From: Galeopsis tetrahit | Taxonomy: Eukaryota > Streptophyta > Magnoliopsida > Lamiales > Lamiaceae | Length of the DNA: 64,000 nt | Assembly (NCBI GenBank): GCA_963675135.1 | Contig: OY776121.1 | Span: forward strand, 63,628,265-63,692,264 | Direction: 5' to 3' | Shown: positions 10,105 through 21,130 of the stretch, piece by piece | Numbering within the stretch: the stretch's first letter is position 1 | How the letters are laid out: each line of letters starts with the position of its first letter | Notes under the pieces: generated by a model | Seen by the model: the letters and a program-made list of their open reading frames with translations, nothing else | Database searches by the model: none | Told to the model about the DNA's origin: nothing | Position numbers and translations under genes: made by a program

Positions 10105-10560
10105 AAGGTTAGATTAATATCCCTCCCCACAAATATTATTGTTTCATAAGTCAACAAAACCACGTAAGATCTTATAAAAACATAAAGAACTACAGAATAA
10201 GGTGCAGACAAAAAAAAATAAAAAAATACAACGGAGAGACCGTTAAAAAGGTAAAAGCTGCTGCAACTGCTCGCAAAGGTGCAACCGCAAGTACTACTTC
10301 AGACTACCGAGTACTGGGAGCCCTTGACCATTGCATTAACCACACCCACTCCCAACCCTGGCTCCAAACCTCCTGAAGCCAAACACTGATGATGAACTCC
10401 CGAGCCGCCCCATGAAGCGTTAACTCAACCATTAGCAGCCCTTTGCGTAGGGGTGTGCCAATGGCAGCTTCCATTGTGGCTGCAACCGCGTTCGCCTACA
10501 GCAAGTAGATGCGGCATGTACGTTGTGGAGTTGGTGGAAGCAGCTCTTCTTCTAAGGATA
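10105..10560. other. Unidentified GC-richer segment, also present at 22667-23130
   Basis: This part matches 22667-23130 closely, with small indels. It is GC-richer than its surroundings and has short open frames in several phases, none conserved between the two copies. I do not recognise a protein. It lies between the decayed and intact F-box copies in both halves, so it belonged to the ancestral block. It may be a non-coding or dead exon. Confidence 0.5.
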
Positions 10561-10667
10561 TACTGCACTGTATATATATATTATTAGCTAGCTTTTGCAA
10601 TTGGTGGTGGGTGTATATATTTCGACTAAATTCACGTGAACTTCAAAACGTTAAACCCAGTCTGATG

Positions 10668-11391
10668 TGTTATACCTAGTCAAAGAGGTCAATCTTTGAC
10701 AAGTCAATCCTAGTCACCAGCTTACGTGGCGAGGACCAGTCAACAAAGTCGTGCGACGACTAGTCAACAAGACCAAGAAAATGTAATAGATTTAATGTAT
10801 TTAATATATTTAAGTGCTCGTCCAAAGATGTTGGCGAGCACCTGTCTTAGTTAGCTGCTCGCCCAAATGCGTGACGAGCACGTGCCTATTCTTAGTTAAG
10901 AAGTTTAAGTATTGAAGTCTTGGGAGACAACATGGAGCGTGGCGGCCACACTCCTCGAAGGCCCTCCGGCGACCACCATGGCCCAGCTCCTCGGCAGATC
11001 GGCGAGGACGAGCACCTAAGGCGGTTTAGCATTAAATGCGCCATCAAATCACCTTTTCGGGCAGAATGAAGGTCCAGTCTGGAGGCTCCACGTGTAAAGG
11101 GCGGGCAGCCCCTGAAAAACAGTATATAATGCCCATTTGGGCTCATTTGTAACACAGGTTAGATTTTACACACAATCACCCCAACCCAAAGCAATAAACA
11201 CTCCCAAGCTCAAAGCTTTAGCTTCTCTAAGAAGCTACTTTTGGTGTTCTTCATTGTTCTTCATCAAGATCATCATAAATCATCACTTTAATCCATATAA
11301 ACACGTAATAACCCCCGTTTAATTATATATGTTTGTATCGTACTAGCTAATAGTCCACATCCGAATCAACCCGTTTATAGTGCATACAACA
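10668..11391 (+). repeat. Solo LTR of the Tat-like Ty3/gypsy family
   Basis: A 724-bp LTR (TGTTATACC ... CATACAACA) flanked by the 5-bp target duplication TGATG at 10663-10667 and 11392-11396. It matches the LTR at 61873-62579 through shared blocks such as GCGGTTTAGCATTAAATGCG and ACACTCCCAAGCTCAAAGC. The other half of the F-box duplication has the uninterrupted site (GTCTGATGATTAAAC near 23170). No internal element sequence remains, as after LTR-LTR recombination. Confidence 0.93.
10678..10775 (+). promoter_or_regulatory. W-box cluster in the solo-LTR U3
   Basis: Five exact reverse-strand W-boxes ([AG]GTCAA, i.e. TTGACY) plus one TTGACA lie within about 100 bp, with an ACGTGGC ABRE/G-box core nearby. 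The 61.9-kb LTR has the same arrangement. A TATA box (AGTATATAATG) follows at about 11121. WRKY regulation is inferred. Confidence 0.45.
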
Positions 11392-11672
11392 TGATGCTTA
11401 AACAAAATCTGATGACTTTGCATATACAAAAAACAAGTGTATCATACGTACTGTTAAATGAAACATATCATTACTCCAACACCATTGCATTGAAACGTGC
11501 AACACAATTCAACAGGAACTCCTTACAAGAGCTCATGCATTCAAATATTCCACTACACTCACCAGCCTCTCGTTTTCGTTTTTCTTTTGACATCAGAGGA
11601 TAAATCTCATCAACATTAACAAATCCATCAAACACTGTCCCCATTAATCGAGAATCATAAAAAAGTTGAAAC

Positions 11673-14600
11673 CTACGGGTCAAGATAAACGATTTCAGCA
11701 TGGACGGATGCTCTTCGCAAACGGAGCAATTCCTTCACCAAGTCCCATCCACTATCCGTTGAGGCGGGCTTCACAGTCATCCTTTCAAGAACAGATGCAT
11801 TTGCGAGTAAAAAGTTGATAAAATTCACTTCTTGTTTTAAGTTAGAGATTCCAACAATCTTAATAAGCCGAAGTTGATTAAAAGAAAAGCTTGGAAAATT
11901 TTCCACAATGTTGGCAGCTGCTCTGGCCGGAGCAGCCTGTTCCTCTGGGCGAGCCTGTACATTAATTTAAAATATTAATCATGATAAATTCGTGTTTGGT
12001 TTATCAGATATTATAGCAAAGGAATAAATTTTCTTCACTTCAAAGGAAGCAATCGGTTTTGCGGTTTTTCCAATATCAAAACAATGTGTGAAAGGAAAAT
12101 AATTATAAACAGATATATAGAAGTTGATGATCTTTTGCCCTATTAAAAAACCATGGAGTAATATAATCTTCTTATGCCAAAAGAAAACTAACCAATATCT
12201 CAAGCTCCTGAAGGTTGGGAGAACTTCTTAGAAGGCAAATTGCAGCCAGATTCTCTTCCATGTCATTGAAATTAATGCAAATTGAAAGGAAACTAAGATC
12301 AACACATGGCGTAGGTAGCTTTCCTGGAATAGTTCCAGCACCCAAATACTGGAGCAAAACATTAAGGAGAAAGATTTAGTTATAAACTGTAATGATATTT
12401 AAGATGCATGTATATGGAAATTCGGGGATTTAATATAGTACCAATATTACTCTCTCCATTCACAAATAAGTGACGGCATCATATGCATGTACAATTAAAT
12501 GGCGTTTTAGTCTTCTTTTTGCACATTTTCTTTCTATTTTACTCACTTTCTAACTTTAAAAAATATTCATAATTTGTTGCTTACCTTTATTAATTATGTG
12601 ATCTTTCTCATTCTTACTTGTTCTCATCTTCTCTCCATACTTAAAATTATGGGATGGATTAAGAGAATCTCATTAATTAATTAATTAATAACAAACTTAT
12701 CAATACATACCATATAAACAAATAAAATTAAAACGCCACTTATTTATTAACAGAGAAAGTATATATTAGAGTATTTAAAGTTTTTCAAAGCCAGATAAAC
12801 GACTCTCCAATCAAAACTAATTGCTGTGTTTGAAAACCGGTACCCCTAGAGTATGCTTAATTTGGGATTTCGAAATTTAAATTGAGTTCTAAAACTTTCA
12901 ACAAATTCTCCCATAAGGGGTTACTTATAAACCTACCCATACATCTTTTTGTTACCCCACACACTCTCCAAATGACTTATTAATGTAAATATAGTTTTTT
13001 TTTTTCCAATGACAAATTAACAGATAGCTGAAGTTCTGGAATCCTAATTAATTTAATTTTATATTATTTGGGTAATACTATATATTTTAGTTTTCAATTT
13101 GTAGAGTTATTTATTTTTTAAGTTTATACTAATTTTATTATTTTTGATTGATTATATTTTTCTGATTTTATATAAGCTTGTCGCATTTAAGAGTGAAGTT
13201 ACTGTTATTGAGGTGTGAAGCAATTGTTTTCAATCGAACAATGAACATAAAGTCAAGATAGAGGTATTGGATTGAAAAATGTTAAATACTAGAAAGAATT
13301 TAATTAAAAATGTTTATTTTCACAATGGGATGAGAGCAAAAAGGACAAATTATTAATTAAAGGAGGGCATTGGTAAAAATGAGGCACTTCATCTTGTAGA
13401 ATTTGAATTTTTGATTTTAGATTTTGAAGAGGACATTTTTGGATTTATATTTTGTTAATGAGGACAATTTTATAAAATTGAATCTTATAGATATTTAATT
13501 GAGCATGCAATCACCTCTCGTGTGTGTATACCGAACATCAATTAATTTTACAATCTTACATTTATCACATAGGCCAATCTTGGGTCCTATATCCTAGATA
13601 CAGTAACTAATTATTAGAACTACTCCCTGGAGTATCACTTATTTGTTATCACACATTTTATTCTCACTTTTGTAGCTTCCAATAAAACACAAAAAAATAT
13701 TACACAATTAATCAATCATTACAATTACAATAACAATAATATAACAATATACCATCACACAACTCTTAACACATTAATTTGACAAAAAGTTAACCCAACC
13801 CTATTTAAATCTCAAAACAAACACACACCCTTAAGATGTATTAAGATTTTGTAATTTACTAGATTTTCCAAATTTCTAAATCCTCGAAAGGAAATTAAAA
13901 AAAAAACCCTTAGTGATGATGATAAAGGAAACCATACCTTCAAAAAATAACTTCGAATCTCGAGCCTTCGAATATGAGGTAGACAAGCAAAAAACTTGAT
14001 CAAATTGCCAGTGCTGCCAAAAGCTACACCCCGTTCATTTCCATTGTTCACATACAGACCAATGGAGACAACTGCAAGCTTGAATGTCTCCTGGAAACTA
14101 ACATCTTCAAAAACACCCCTAATATCAAAGAAAAGCAGATTTGGAGCATGAATGTTAACAAGTGTAAAACCGTCAAAATTCCTCAAAGTCAATCGCTCAA
14201 GTAAAGGGCAACCGGATACCATATTCTCAAAGGCCAACTGATCCATAGTAATTTGCTGAAGGTCAAGGCTCTTCAAGCTTTTAAACCCATTGAAATTAAA
14301 TGGAGGTTTCAAAAGACACTTAAAAAGTTCCAAATGGATCAACTTTTGGCATGAGTATATAGAAGAAGGAAGCTTGTAACGATGACCTTTCCATATATCA
14401 AGGATTAATTCCTCTACAGCCGACCTTCTTGAAAGATAAAGAATCCATCTATCGATATCAGTACTAGCACCTTCAAGATCTCGATGGGAAAGCTCGAACT
14501 TATGAATAGGGCCCGTATGAAGTAACAGGACATGGTCAACAATACTCACTAGTTTGGCTTTCACAAGGCCTTTATCTTGGGTAGAGACTGGAACAGATTG

Positions 14601-14750
14601 ATTATCAAATACCAGATATGAGAGAGCGGCCCATTTGAATCTCCACTTACTCGATAAAACACTTGTTCGAACAACATCCCTCAGACATAAATGTGACAAT
14701 ATTTTGTCTGTCATATGCCCTGGTAAATTGCTGATTCTATCCATCTCCAT
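11673..14750 (-). CDS. F-box/FBD/LRR-repeat protein (copy A2), three exons
   Basis: Likely substrate-recognition subunit of an SCF ubiquitin ligase. Exons on the minus strand: 14750-13938, 12348-12193, 11954-11673, all with GT-AG borders and codon-complete joins, giving about 416 residues. Residues 1-45 are the F-box (ISNLPGHMTDKILSHLCLRD, then SSKWRFKW); 90-270 carry plant-type LRRs (LIHLELFKC, LKSLDLQQI, CPLLERLTL); exon 2 continues the LRR region (SPNLQELEIL); exon 3 encodes the FBD domain (LRLIKIVG ... NASVLERMTVKP). I chose MEMDRIS at 14750 because an acceptor (TTATTACAG) lies just upstream and the paralogue agrees; longer upstream frames are intron. Length fits the FBD family (about 400-450). 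A Stowaway MITE and a roughly 640-bp insertion absent from copy B2 lie in intron 1. The target protein is unknown. Confidence 0.9.
12450..12759. mobile_element. Stowaway-like MITE in intron 1 of A2
   Basis: CTCTCTCCATTCACAAATAAGTG ends at the left are matched by a decayed inverse at the right (CCACTTATTTATTAACAGAGAAAG), flanked by TA on both sides. The orthologous copy is at 24229-24532 in B2, so it predates the duplication. Confidence 0.7.
12990..13625. other. Insertion in A2 intron 1, absent from B2
   Basis: Intron 1 of A2 and B2 aligns up to about 12990 (B 25020) and again from about 13625 (B 25050). The ~640 bp between are only in A2. The sequence is AT-rich, with no clear terminal repeats or coding frame. 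It is either an unidentified transposon or a deletion in B2. Confidence 0.45.
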
Positions 14751-15389
14751 TTTCAAATTGCGAGGGGTTTCTGTAATAATAAAGTTAAAATATACAAGCA
14801 TTATGAGTGAATTATAAAACAAGTTAAAGGACGGATCATACATACCTTATGTCACAAACAAGAAACAAAAAGAGGGACTCACTGGAGATGGGAGTTGCCA
14901 CTGAAAGGGAAAAGTCACAGTCCATAATTATACATAGAAACTTGAAACGACCCTTCAATTTATTGTATATTTTTTTTTTTTTTTTTTGAGGGGAATTTAT
15001 TGTATATTTTTTGAAAGTAGAGAGAGGAGGCAATACCGTTTATTAATCGGGTTGGATCTTAATTTTACCTTGGGCTTATTTGACTCGGCCCAATAAAATT
15101 GGAATTAATTTAGAGTAAAAGTAATTGGAATAAAAAATAGTTCACCCTACACCGTTACCGTGCAAACCATTCCTACTTTAAGGTGTTAAAAGAAGGACAA
15201 CTAAGTTATTGTTTCTACTTTTTGCTATATTTTCATTTTAAAAATATAGTGAAACACAGGCCTAAATATTTTTGTGTTCGTCATTTATTGTTCCTTGCAT
15301 ACTTTGTGGTAGTTTAGGATATAAAGTGAGATGAAAATTGTACGTAAAGAGTTTTGTGCATTCAATTTTTTTTAACTTTCAGTTTATTT
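14751..15389. promoter_or_regulatory. 5' UTR/promoter region of A2
   Basis: Immediately upstream of the A2 start is a probable 5'-UTR intron acceptor. Bases 14880-14960 match 27790-27860 upstream of B2 (shared CACAGTCCATAATTATA), which marks a conserved first exon or core promoter. A2 lacks about 1.3 kb that separates these parts in B2. Beyond 15000 the sequence is AT-rich with no gene. Confidence 0.45.
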
Positions 15390-15545
15390 TCGACACTAAT
15401 TTGTCGACGGGTGACGTTTTGGTCAACAAGGTGATCCATCGACATAAGTGTTGTCGAAATAAATATTGACCAAAAGTAGTTTTTCCGACACCTTGTTGTC
15501 GACCATAAACGCTTTTGTCGATTAGTGTTTGTCGACCAAAATTAG
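15390..15545. repeat. TGTCGA-rich repeat, possible CACTA-type subterminal region
   Basis: TGTCGA or CGACA recurs about eight times in 155 bp, in both orientations (CGACACTAATTTGTCGACGG near the left edge). Clustered short subterminal repeats with a CACTA string suggest a fragment of an En/Spm (CACTA) element. No terminal pair or transposase is seen. Confidence 0.35.
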
Positions 15546-15998
15546 TAATGTTTGAATTTTGTTTCAAAATTTGGTGGATGATGAAGATAATGAATTGGAA
15601 TATGTTGATGATTTCGAAGATGTATTTATGAATGAAGAAAATGTACCAGGGCCAATGTGATGAACATAATGCTCAATGAAGATGCTCTGGTTCATGAATT
15701 GTGATGGACTAGATTTTATAGTTGGAAGAATGTGATGGATGCATCATCAGTTGAATGATTTTCTACTATTCTTTAGTATTTTCATGATGATTATATGTAA
15801 ATGTCCATACTGAAAAAATGAAGCATATCAATATTGCATGAAGCAATAGGTGAATCCGTATAAAGAGAAGTTTGTAGCAGCTTTGATAGATGAGATTATG
15901 AACTCTGAAAATACAACAACGAACATGTATATTTTAATATTTATAAAAAAAATTATATGTGTAGTTAATTGATAAAATGCTAGCTAATTCAAACAATA
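15546..15998. other. AT-rich spacer with a short acidic open stretch
   Basis: An acidic frame of about 35 codons (DNELEYVDDFEDVFMNEENV) is open and then stops. It may be transposase debris. Otherwise nothing recognisable. Confidence 0.3.
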
Positions 15999-16215
15999 TA
16001 CTCCCTCCGTCCCGGGAAAAGCTCCCCATGAGCTCCGGGCACGGAGGTTAAGAAATATCAATATAATAAGTAGATGTATTAGAGGTGATGTGATTGAGAG
16101 AGAGAAAATATAAGGAAATGAGTGGGGGAATCGTTACCAAAAAAGGGATGGGTAGCTTTCTCTGGGACGGACGAAAAAAGAAAGTTGGGTAGCTTTCTCT
16201 GGGACGGAGGGAGTA
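15999..16215. mobile_element. Stowaway MITE
   Basis: Classical ends CTCCCTCCGTCCC and GGGACGGAGGGAG, flanked by TA at 15999-16000 and 16214-16215. Core 213 bp. The internal motif GGTAGCTTTCTCTGGGACGG occurs twice at the right end, suggesting a small terminal duplication. Confidence 0.9.
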
Positions 16216-17574
16216 TAATTTTAGGGTGTCAAATTTACGCATTGGATGAGATGTTCACACAAATGACATATATCAAAAATGGTGAATCCAATCGTTCGAC
16301 GTACCAGTGACGGACCCAGAAATTTTGGATTGGGGGGCCCGATTTACAATACTATAAATAAAAAATATTAATATTATAAAATTTTATATCTACAAACAAA
16401 AATTCATTATAAAATTTTCAATAGACCTCATTTTACTAATTTAAATTTAACGACTTTTGTTATGTTTTAAAAAAAAAAAATTGTTTTAACTCATAAGTCA
16501 TAATAAGTGAAACAATGTTAAAATTTAACGTGCATTCTCGTTGAGACATTAGTCAACAAATGTAGAACTTAAAATATATCTCCCTATTCAGTGATGACTT
16601 GCATACCTTAATAAGTTCACTTTTGAATTTTTAGTAATGCGTGAGGTCAAATAAATGAGAAGTATTTTGAGTGATTTAGTGAAATTTAAAGGGAGTTTAG
16701 TGAGGTTAAATAAATGAGAAGTATTTTGGTCGATTTAGTGCAATTTAAATGTGATCTAGTGAGGTGTACGGAAGAATGTGGATCTAAAATGAATGACAAT
16801 TTTAAAAATAAAATAATGTAGGAGAGTATATTTTTGGGTGATTTAGTGAGGCTTAAATGAAATTTAGTGAGGTGTAAAAGATAATTTAGTGAGATGTAGG
16901 AAAGAATGTGGATCCAAAATGAGTGACAATTTTGAAAATAAAATAATGTAGTAAGATTATTAATTTTGTAAATTATTTACGTATTATAAGTGTGTAAAAT
17001 ACCTGAGATGTCTCAATAAAAAAATGAACGAATAATTACGAAACAGAAGAAATATATATATATATATAAAATATAAAAAAAATCAGTGGGGGGCCCATGG
17101 CCCCCCTGATCACTACCTAGGTCCGCCTCTGCGACGTGCAATTATTATTTGAGAAAGGTATGCGGGTTTCCATGCACATGAGCTTGACGAATATCATCGG
17201 CTTGTCAAACCGATACCCATAGATGTTGTTGATAGGTTCCGAATTGAAAGAAACTTGACATGGAGCCCGTATTGAGAGATACTGATGACGTGAAACATGA
17301 CGTTGTTGAAGACCCCGACACTCGATTTGAAGATGCCATCAAAGGTTTGATTGTTCTTTATAAAGAGGAGGAAACATCACATAAAAATGTAATATTGAGA
17401 CAAGCAATAGAGCTTCGCAATTCAAAGACCACTTCGATTGTTGAACCCGTGCTAAAGATTAACACACGTGGTCGAGCGAAAGCTTCGAAGAAAAAAGATA
17501 ATGCTTCAACTAAACATGATTCGAGTCATTTTGAATACAAAGAGTCCACGCCCTTCACAATTTATTTCAACTAA
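16216..17574 (+). pseudogene. MULE/FAR1-type transposase C-terminal fragment, split by a hAT element
   Basis: Joining 16230-16304 to 17140 onward gives a SWIM-type zinc-finger segment (NYYLRKVCGFPCTHELDEY) followed by a KPIPIDVVDRF-like stretch. After a frame change and stop comes a tail with the NTRGRAKASKKK ... DSSHFEYKES pattern seen at the C-termini of plant MULE transposases and FAR1-related proteins. The hAT element at 16305-17131 interrupts it next to the first finger cysteine. The N-terminus and DDE core are missing. It is a transposon relic rather than a host gene. Confidence 0.6.
16305..17131. mobile_element. Non-autonomous hAT-like element (827 bp)
   Basis: Terminal inverted repeats CAGTGACGGACCCAG at the left and, reversed at the right, CAGAGGCGGACCTAG. 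The 8-bp target duplication CGACGTAC / CGACGTGC lies at 16297-16304 and 17132-17139, one mismatch. The interior is AT-rich and non-coding, with repeated GATTTAGTGAGGT-type units. Confidence 0.88.
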
Positions 17575-17599
17575 ATTCACGTCTCATTTTGCTTCAAAC

Positions 17600-18731
17600 C
17601 GTTAAACCAATCTAATGACTTTACATATACTGAAAACAAGTCATGTATCATATTATATCCATATTAGTACTCTTAACACCATTGCACAAAATCATGATGA
17701 ACTCAACAGGAACTCACTAGTCTCATCAACATTAACGGATCCATCAAACACTACCGTCCCCATTAATCGAATCACACAAAAGTTGAAATTAAACCTACAC
17801 GTCAAACATAAACGATTATTTCAATTTCAACATCGAGGGATGCTCTTCGGGAACATCATAATTCCTTCACTAAGTCCCTTACACATCCATCCATTTTCCA
17901 CAATGTTGGCAGATGCTCTGGGCGAGCCTGTACATTAATTTAAAATATCAATCATGATAAATTCGTGTTTGTTTATCAGATATTAGCAAAGGAATCTTCA
18001 CTTCAAAGGTAGCAATCGGTTTTGACTTTCCTTTTGTACACATTAATAACAATCATAATCTGTTGTAAAAAATTAAGTTTTAGTTATTGGTATGAGATAA
18101 TCTGTGAATTAGGAAGACCAAAATAAAGAAGAAAAAATGAAATTGTCGACATTCATTTTGTGTGGCCTATCTTATCTTTTAAGAGTAGGTAGAAAACACA
18201 CTAATTCTTCATTTTGTTATCCTTGCACTTTATTCGTTCATCTCATCTTCGATGATGCATATATATATTACACACTATGTTTAGGAACACAACAATTTTG
18301 TAGATTAGTTATGCTAGAAATGTATCCAACAACAAGTTAGAGATGAAAAATATCTCAAGTTATTTTATTCTTTTATATGATTAAAGTTAGAGTTATGCTT
18401 CTCACAGATTAATTGCAATGATTTCAAAATAGAGATCTTGTTCAATTCTAAAACTCCAAACTTGTACTAGTGTCAAACAGTGTGATGGCTTTCATATGAA
18501 GTAACAGGAGATGGTCAACAATACTGGCTTGGCTTTCATATGAAGTAACATGAGATTGGAATGTTGGCTTTCATATGAAGTAACATGAGATTGGAATGTT
18601 GCCGGTGCGTTGCAAAGGCTGAACAGCCGCCATGGGTATTTGTCGGATATCGTGTGTTTGTTTAGCTCTCGATAGTCTACACAAAAGCGCCAACTTCCAT
18701 CCTTGTCAACTAACAGCTCGCTGATGCTATG
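17600..18731 (-). pseudogene. F-box/FBD relic B1 (main part)
   Basis: A decayed F-box copy paralogous to relic A1. Bases 17640-17940 match the remnant last exon of A1. Bases 18485-18600 hold scrambled exon-1 sequence of the F-box genes (TATGAAGTAACAGGAGATGGTCAACAATACT), with a GGCTTTCATATGAAGTAACATGAG unit repeated. The segment stops inside the start-codon region at a hAT element; the rest of that exon (ATTCTATCCATCTCCATTTTC) resumes at 20265. No usable frame is left. Confidence 0.65.
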
Positions 18732-20265
18732 TAGTGGTGACCCAGGATTATGAATTGGGGTACAACAAATGTGTAAATAAATAAAATATTTATTAAATAA
18801 ATAAAATATATATGTATGAATTTATTAAATAAATAAAATAAGGGTTTAAATGGCTTAATGACATACTTGTCATTTTTATTAGATTTTTTTAATATAAAAA
18901 TAAGAGTTTAGATGGTTTAATGATAAAATATTAAAAATAATATATATATATATATATATATTTCATTTTTTTTTCAAATGATGAGACGGAAGGAGTATAA
19001 AATAAACTCAAGACACTTAAATGAACTTAAAAAATAAATGTATTGAACTTTTTATCATTTTTCCCTCATTTATTATTATAAAATTATTTTTACACATAAT
19101 ATTTTTTTAAAAAAAAAAAATTGGAATTTGGGTACATTACTACATTGTACCCAATGTGAGAAAAATTCATTTTACGTCCTGTAACTTAGGCCTAATCCAA
19201 TTTATATCCTTTAAGTTTTCACTTTTTCGATTTACGTCCTTTTTGGTCCAATTTACGTCCTTTTTACCGGAAAATTTTCAAACTCACCGGAATGTGAGGA
19301 ATAAATTGGGATTCCGGCCAAATAGTCCAATTTACGTCCTTTAAGTTTGAAATTTTTTAAATTTTAATAAATAATTTTTCTAAAAATATCTTTAAAATTT
19401 TTAAAATATTATTAAAAATCCGAAAACATCATTAAAATTAAAAAATATAAAATGTGTAAAATAAAATTCAAAATATCTTATTTAATTTTTTAAAAATCTC
19501 ATTAAAAATTATAGAATGTGTAAAATAAAAATAAAAAAATTTACAATTGAAAAAATAAAAAATGTTTAACTTAAAATTAAGAAATTCAAAAATCTCATTA
19601 AAAATTCTAAAAATCTCTTTTATTTTTAAAAAATGTGTAGATTAAATATTAAAAATTCAAAAAATCCAATAATAATAATAAAAATCAGACTTGATTCGAA
19701 CTCATGCGCCATTAAAGTTTTTCTCGAACTCCTAATTTATTTTGGATTCCACGCCTTGATTTATTGTAGAACCGTGTCAAATTAATTTTAATGAGGTTTT
19801 TAGAATTGTATAATTTTTAATTTTATTTTAAAAATCTTAAAAATTTTAATTTATAGATTTTTTTTATTTAGAATTTTATGTTTTTATGAGATTTTTAGAA
19901 ATTTTTTATTTTTAATTTACAAATTTTTCAAATTTTTTGAATTGTAGTTTTTTTAATTTTTTAAGAATTTTTTATTTTTATTTTACACTGTTTATAAATT
20001 TTAATGATATTTTTAATTTTTTACAGAATTTTTTAATTATTAATTTTTAATTTTCAAACTTAAAGGACATAAATTGGACTATTTGACTGGAATTCCAATT
20101 TTTCGGCGAAAAGGACATAAATTGGACCTAAAAGGACATAAATTGGACACCCTAGTACGTAAATTGAAAAAGTGAAAACTTAAAGGATATAAACTGGATT
20201 AGGCCTAAGTTACAGGACGTAAAATGAAATTTTCTCTACCCAATGTACTCCTCGATCCGTCACTA
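18732..20265. mobile_element. hAT-like element interrupting F-box relic B1
   Basis: Ends TAGTGGTGACCCAGGA and, reversed at the right, TAGTGACGGATCGAGGA are similar to the hAT family at 16305. It splits the remnant GCTGATTCTATCC start region of B1, leaving an imperfect duplication (TGCTATG / TTCTATC). About 1.08 kb of its length is a MULE inserted later at 19158-20236. Confidence 0.6.
19158..20236. mobile_element. MULE-type element with long inverted repeats (1,079 bp)
   Basis: Arms of about 190 bp are inverted copies (GAGAAAAATTCATTTTACGT at the left; the right end reversed reads GAGAAAATTTCATTTTACGT, and both continue CCTGTAACTTAGGCCTAATCC). The exact 10-bp target duplication TACCCAATGT lies at 19148-19157 and 20237-20246. 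The arms carry repeated TTTACGTCCTTT units. The core is AT-rich and non-coding. Confidence 0.9.
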
Positions 20266-21130
20266 TTCTATCCATCTCCATTTTCGTCCAACAACAACCA
20301 CAACACAATGAAAAGCATACAAGAATTCAATTTATTCTAGAGTAAAGAACAAGAGATTATAGGACCTGAAAAAGAAAAAAGTGGAGCATCAGTGACGAGC
20401 CAGAAAATCGAGGGGGTGGGGAAGGCCGATTAACACTACTTTAAAGATAAAATATTATGTACTTATTATAATAATTGAAATTTTATAATAAAATTGTCAA
20501 TACATTTCATTAAATTAAATTGAACAATTTGACTTTAATTTTGTTTTAAAGTTTTGATAATTTAATTCAAATGAAGAAAAACAATTTAAAAATTGCTAAA
20601 ATATTAAATTTAAAAAACATTTTCTTTCTTTGGTTTTAAATGACTTTTAATTAATACATTAATATATTTCAATATTCTATAATGCATACAATAAAATACT
20701 TTTAAATATAAATGGACAAAAAATTTAAAACACTAAACTAAAATTAAAAAAAAAATCAATAATATTGTTTAATTTTAAGGACATTTTTGCGATTCTTAGC
20801 AAAAATTTAGACAATAATCTCAAATACACCATCAATCTATATTATTGACTCTAGTGAAAAAATAATTTATTTTTGGAGTATTAAGACAAATTTAAATAAA
20901 AAACACATGAAAAAATAAAAGAAAAAATATTTATTCCTTCCAAACTTTGTATGCAAGCATTTATTTTTTATTCGTATATACTTAATATGTATGTCTCAAA
21001 ATGAAAATAATACTTTTATATATATATATATATATATATATGATGAGAATAACTATTACCACATAATATATATAATATTATAAAATATTTATTATATAAT
21101 GGAACATGTCTCGATCTACCTTTAGTTATA
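20266..21130. other. F-box start fragment, then AT-rich sequence
   Basis: Bases 20266-20290 are the remaining start-codon region of relic B1. A hAT-like left end (CAGTGACGAGCCAGAAAATCG) is at about 20389, but no matching right end was found. The remainder is AT-rich with a (TA)n run near 21017-21042. No gene. Confidence 0.5.

Noticed and set aside
13812..14843. Single 343-residue F-box protein read through the exon-1 donor
   Set aside because: A clear GT donor at 13937 and matching downstream exons give a conserved FBD protein; the extra tail is intron.
20389..20425. Start of another hAT element
   Set aside because: Left-end similarity only; no right end or 8-bp duplication found.
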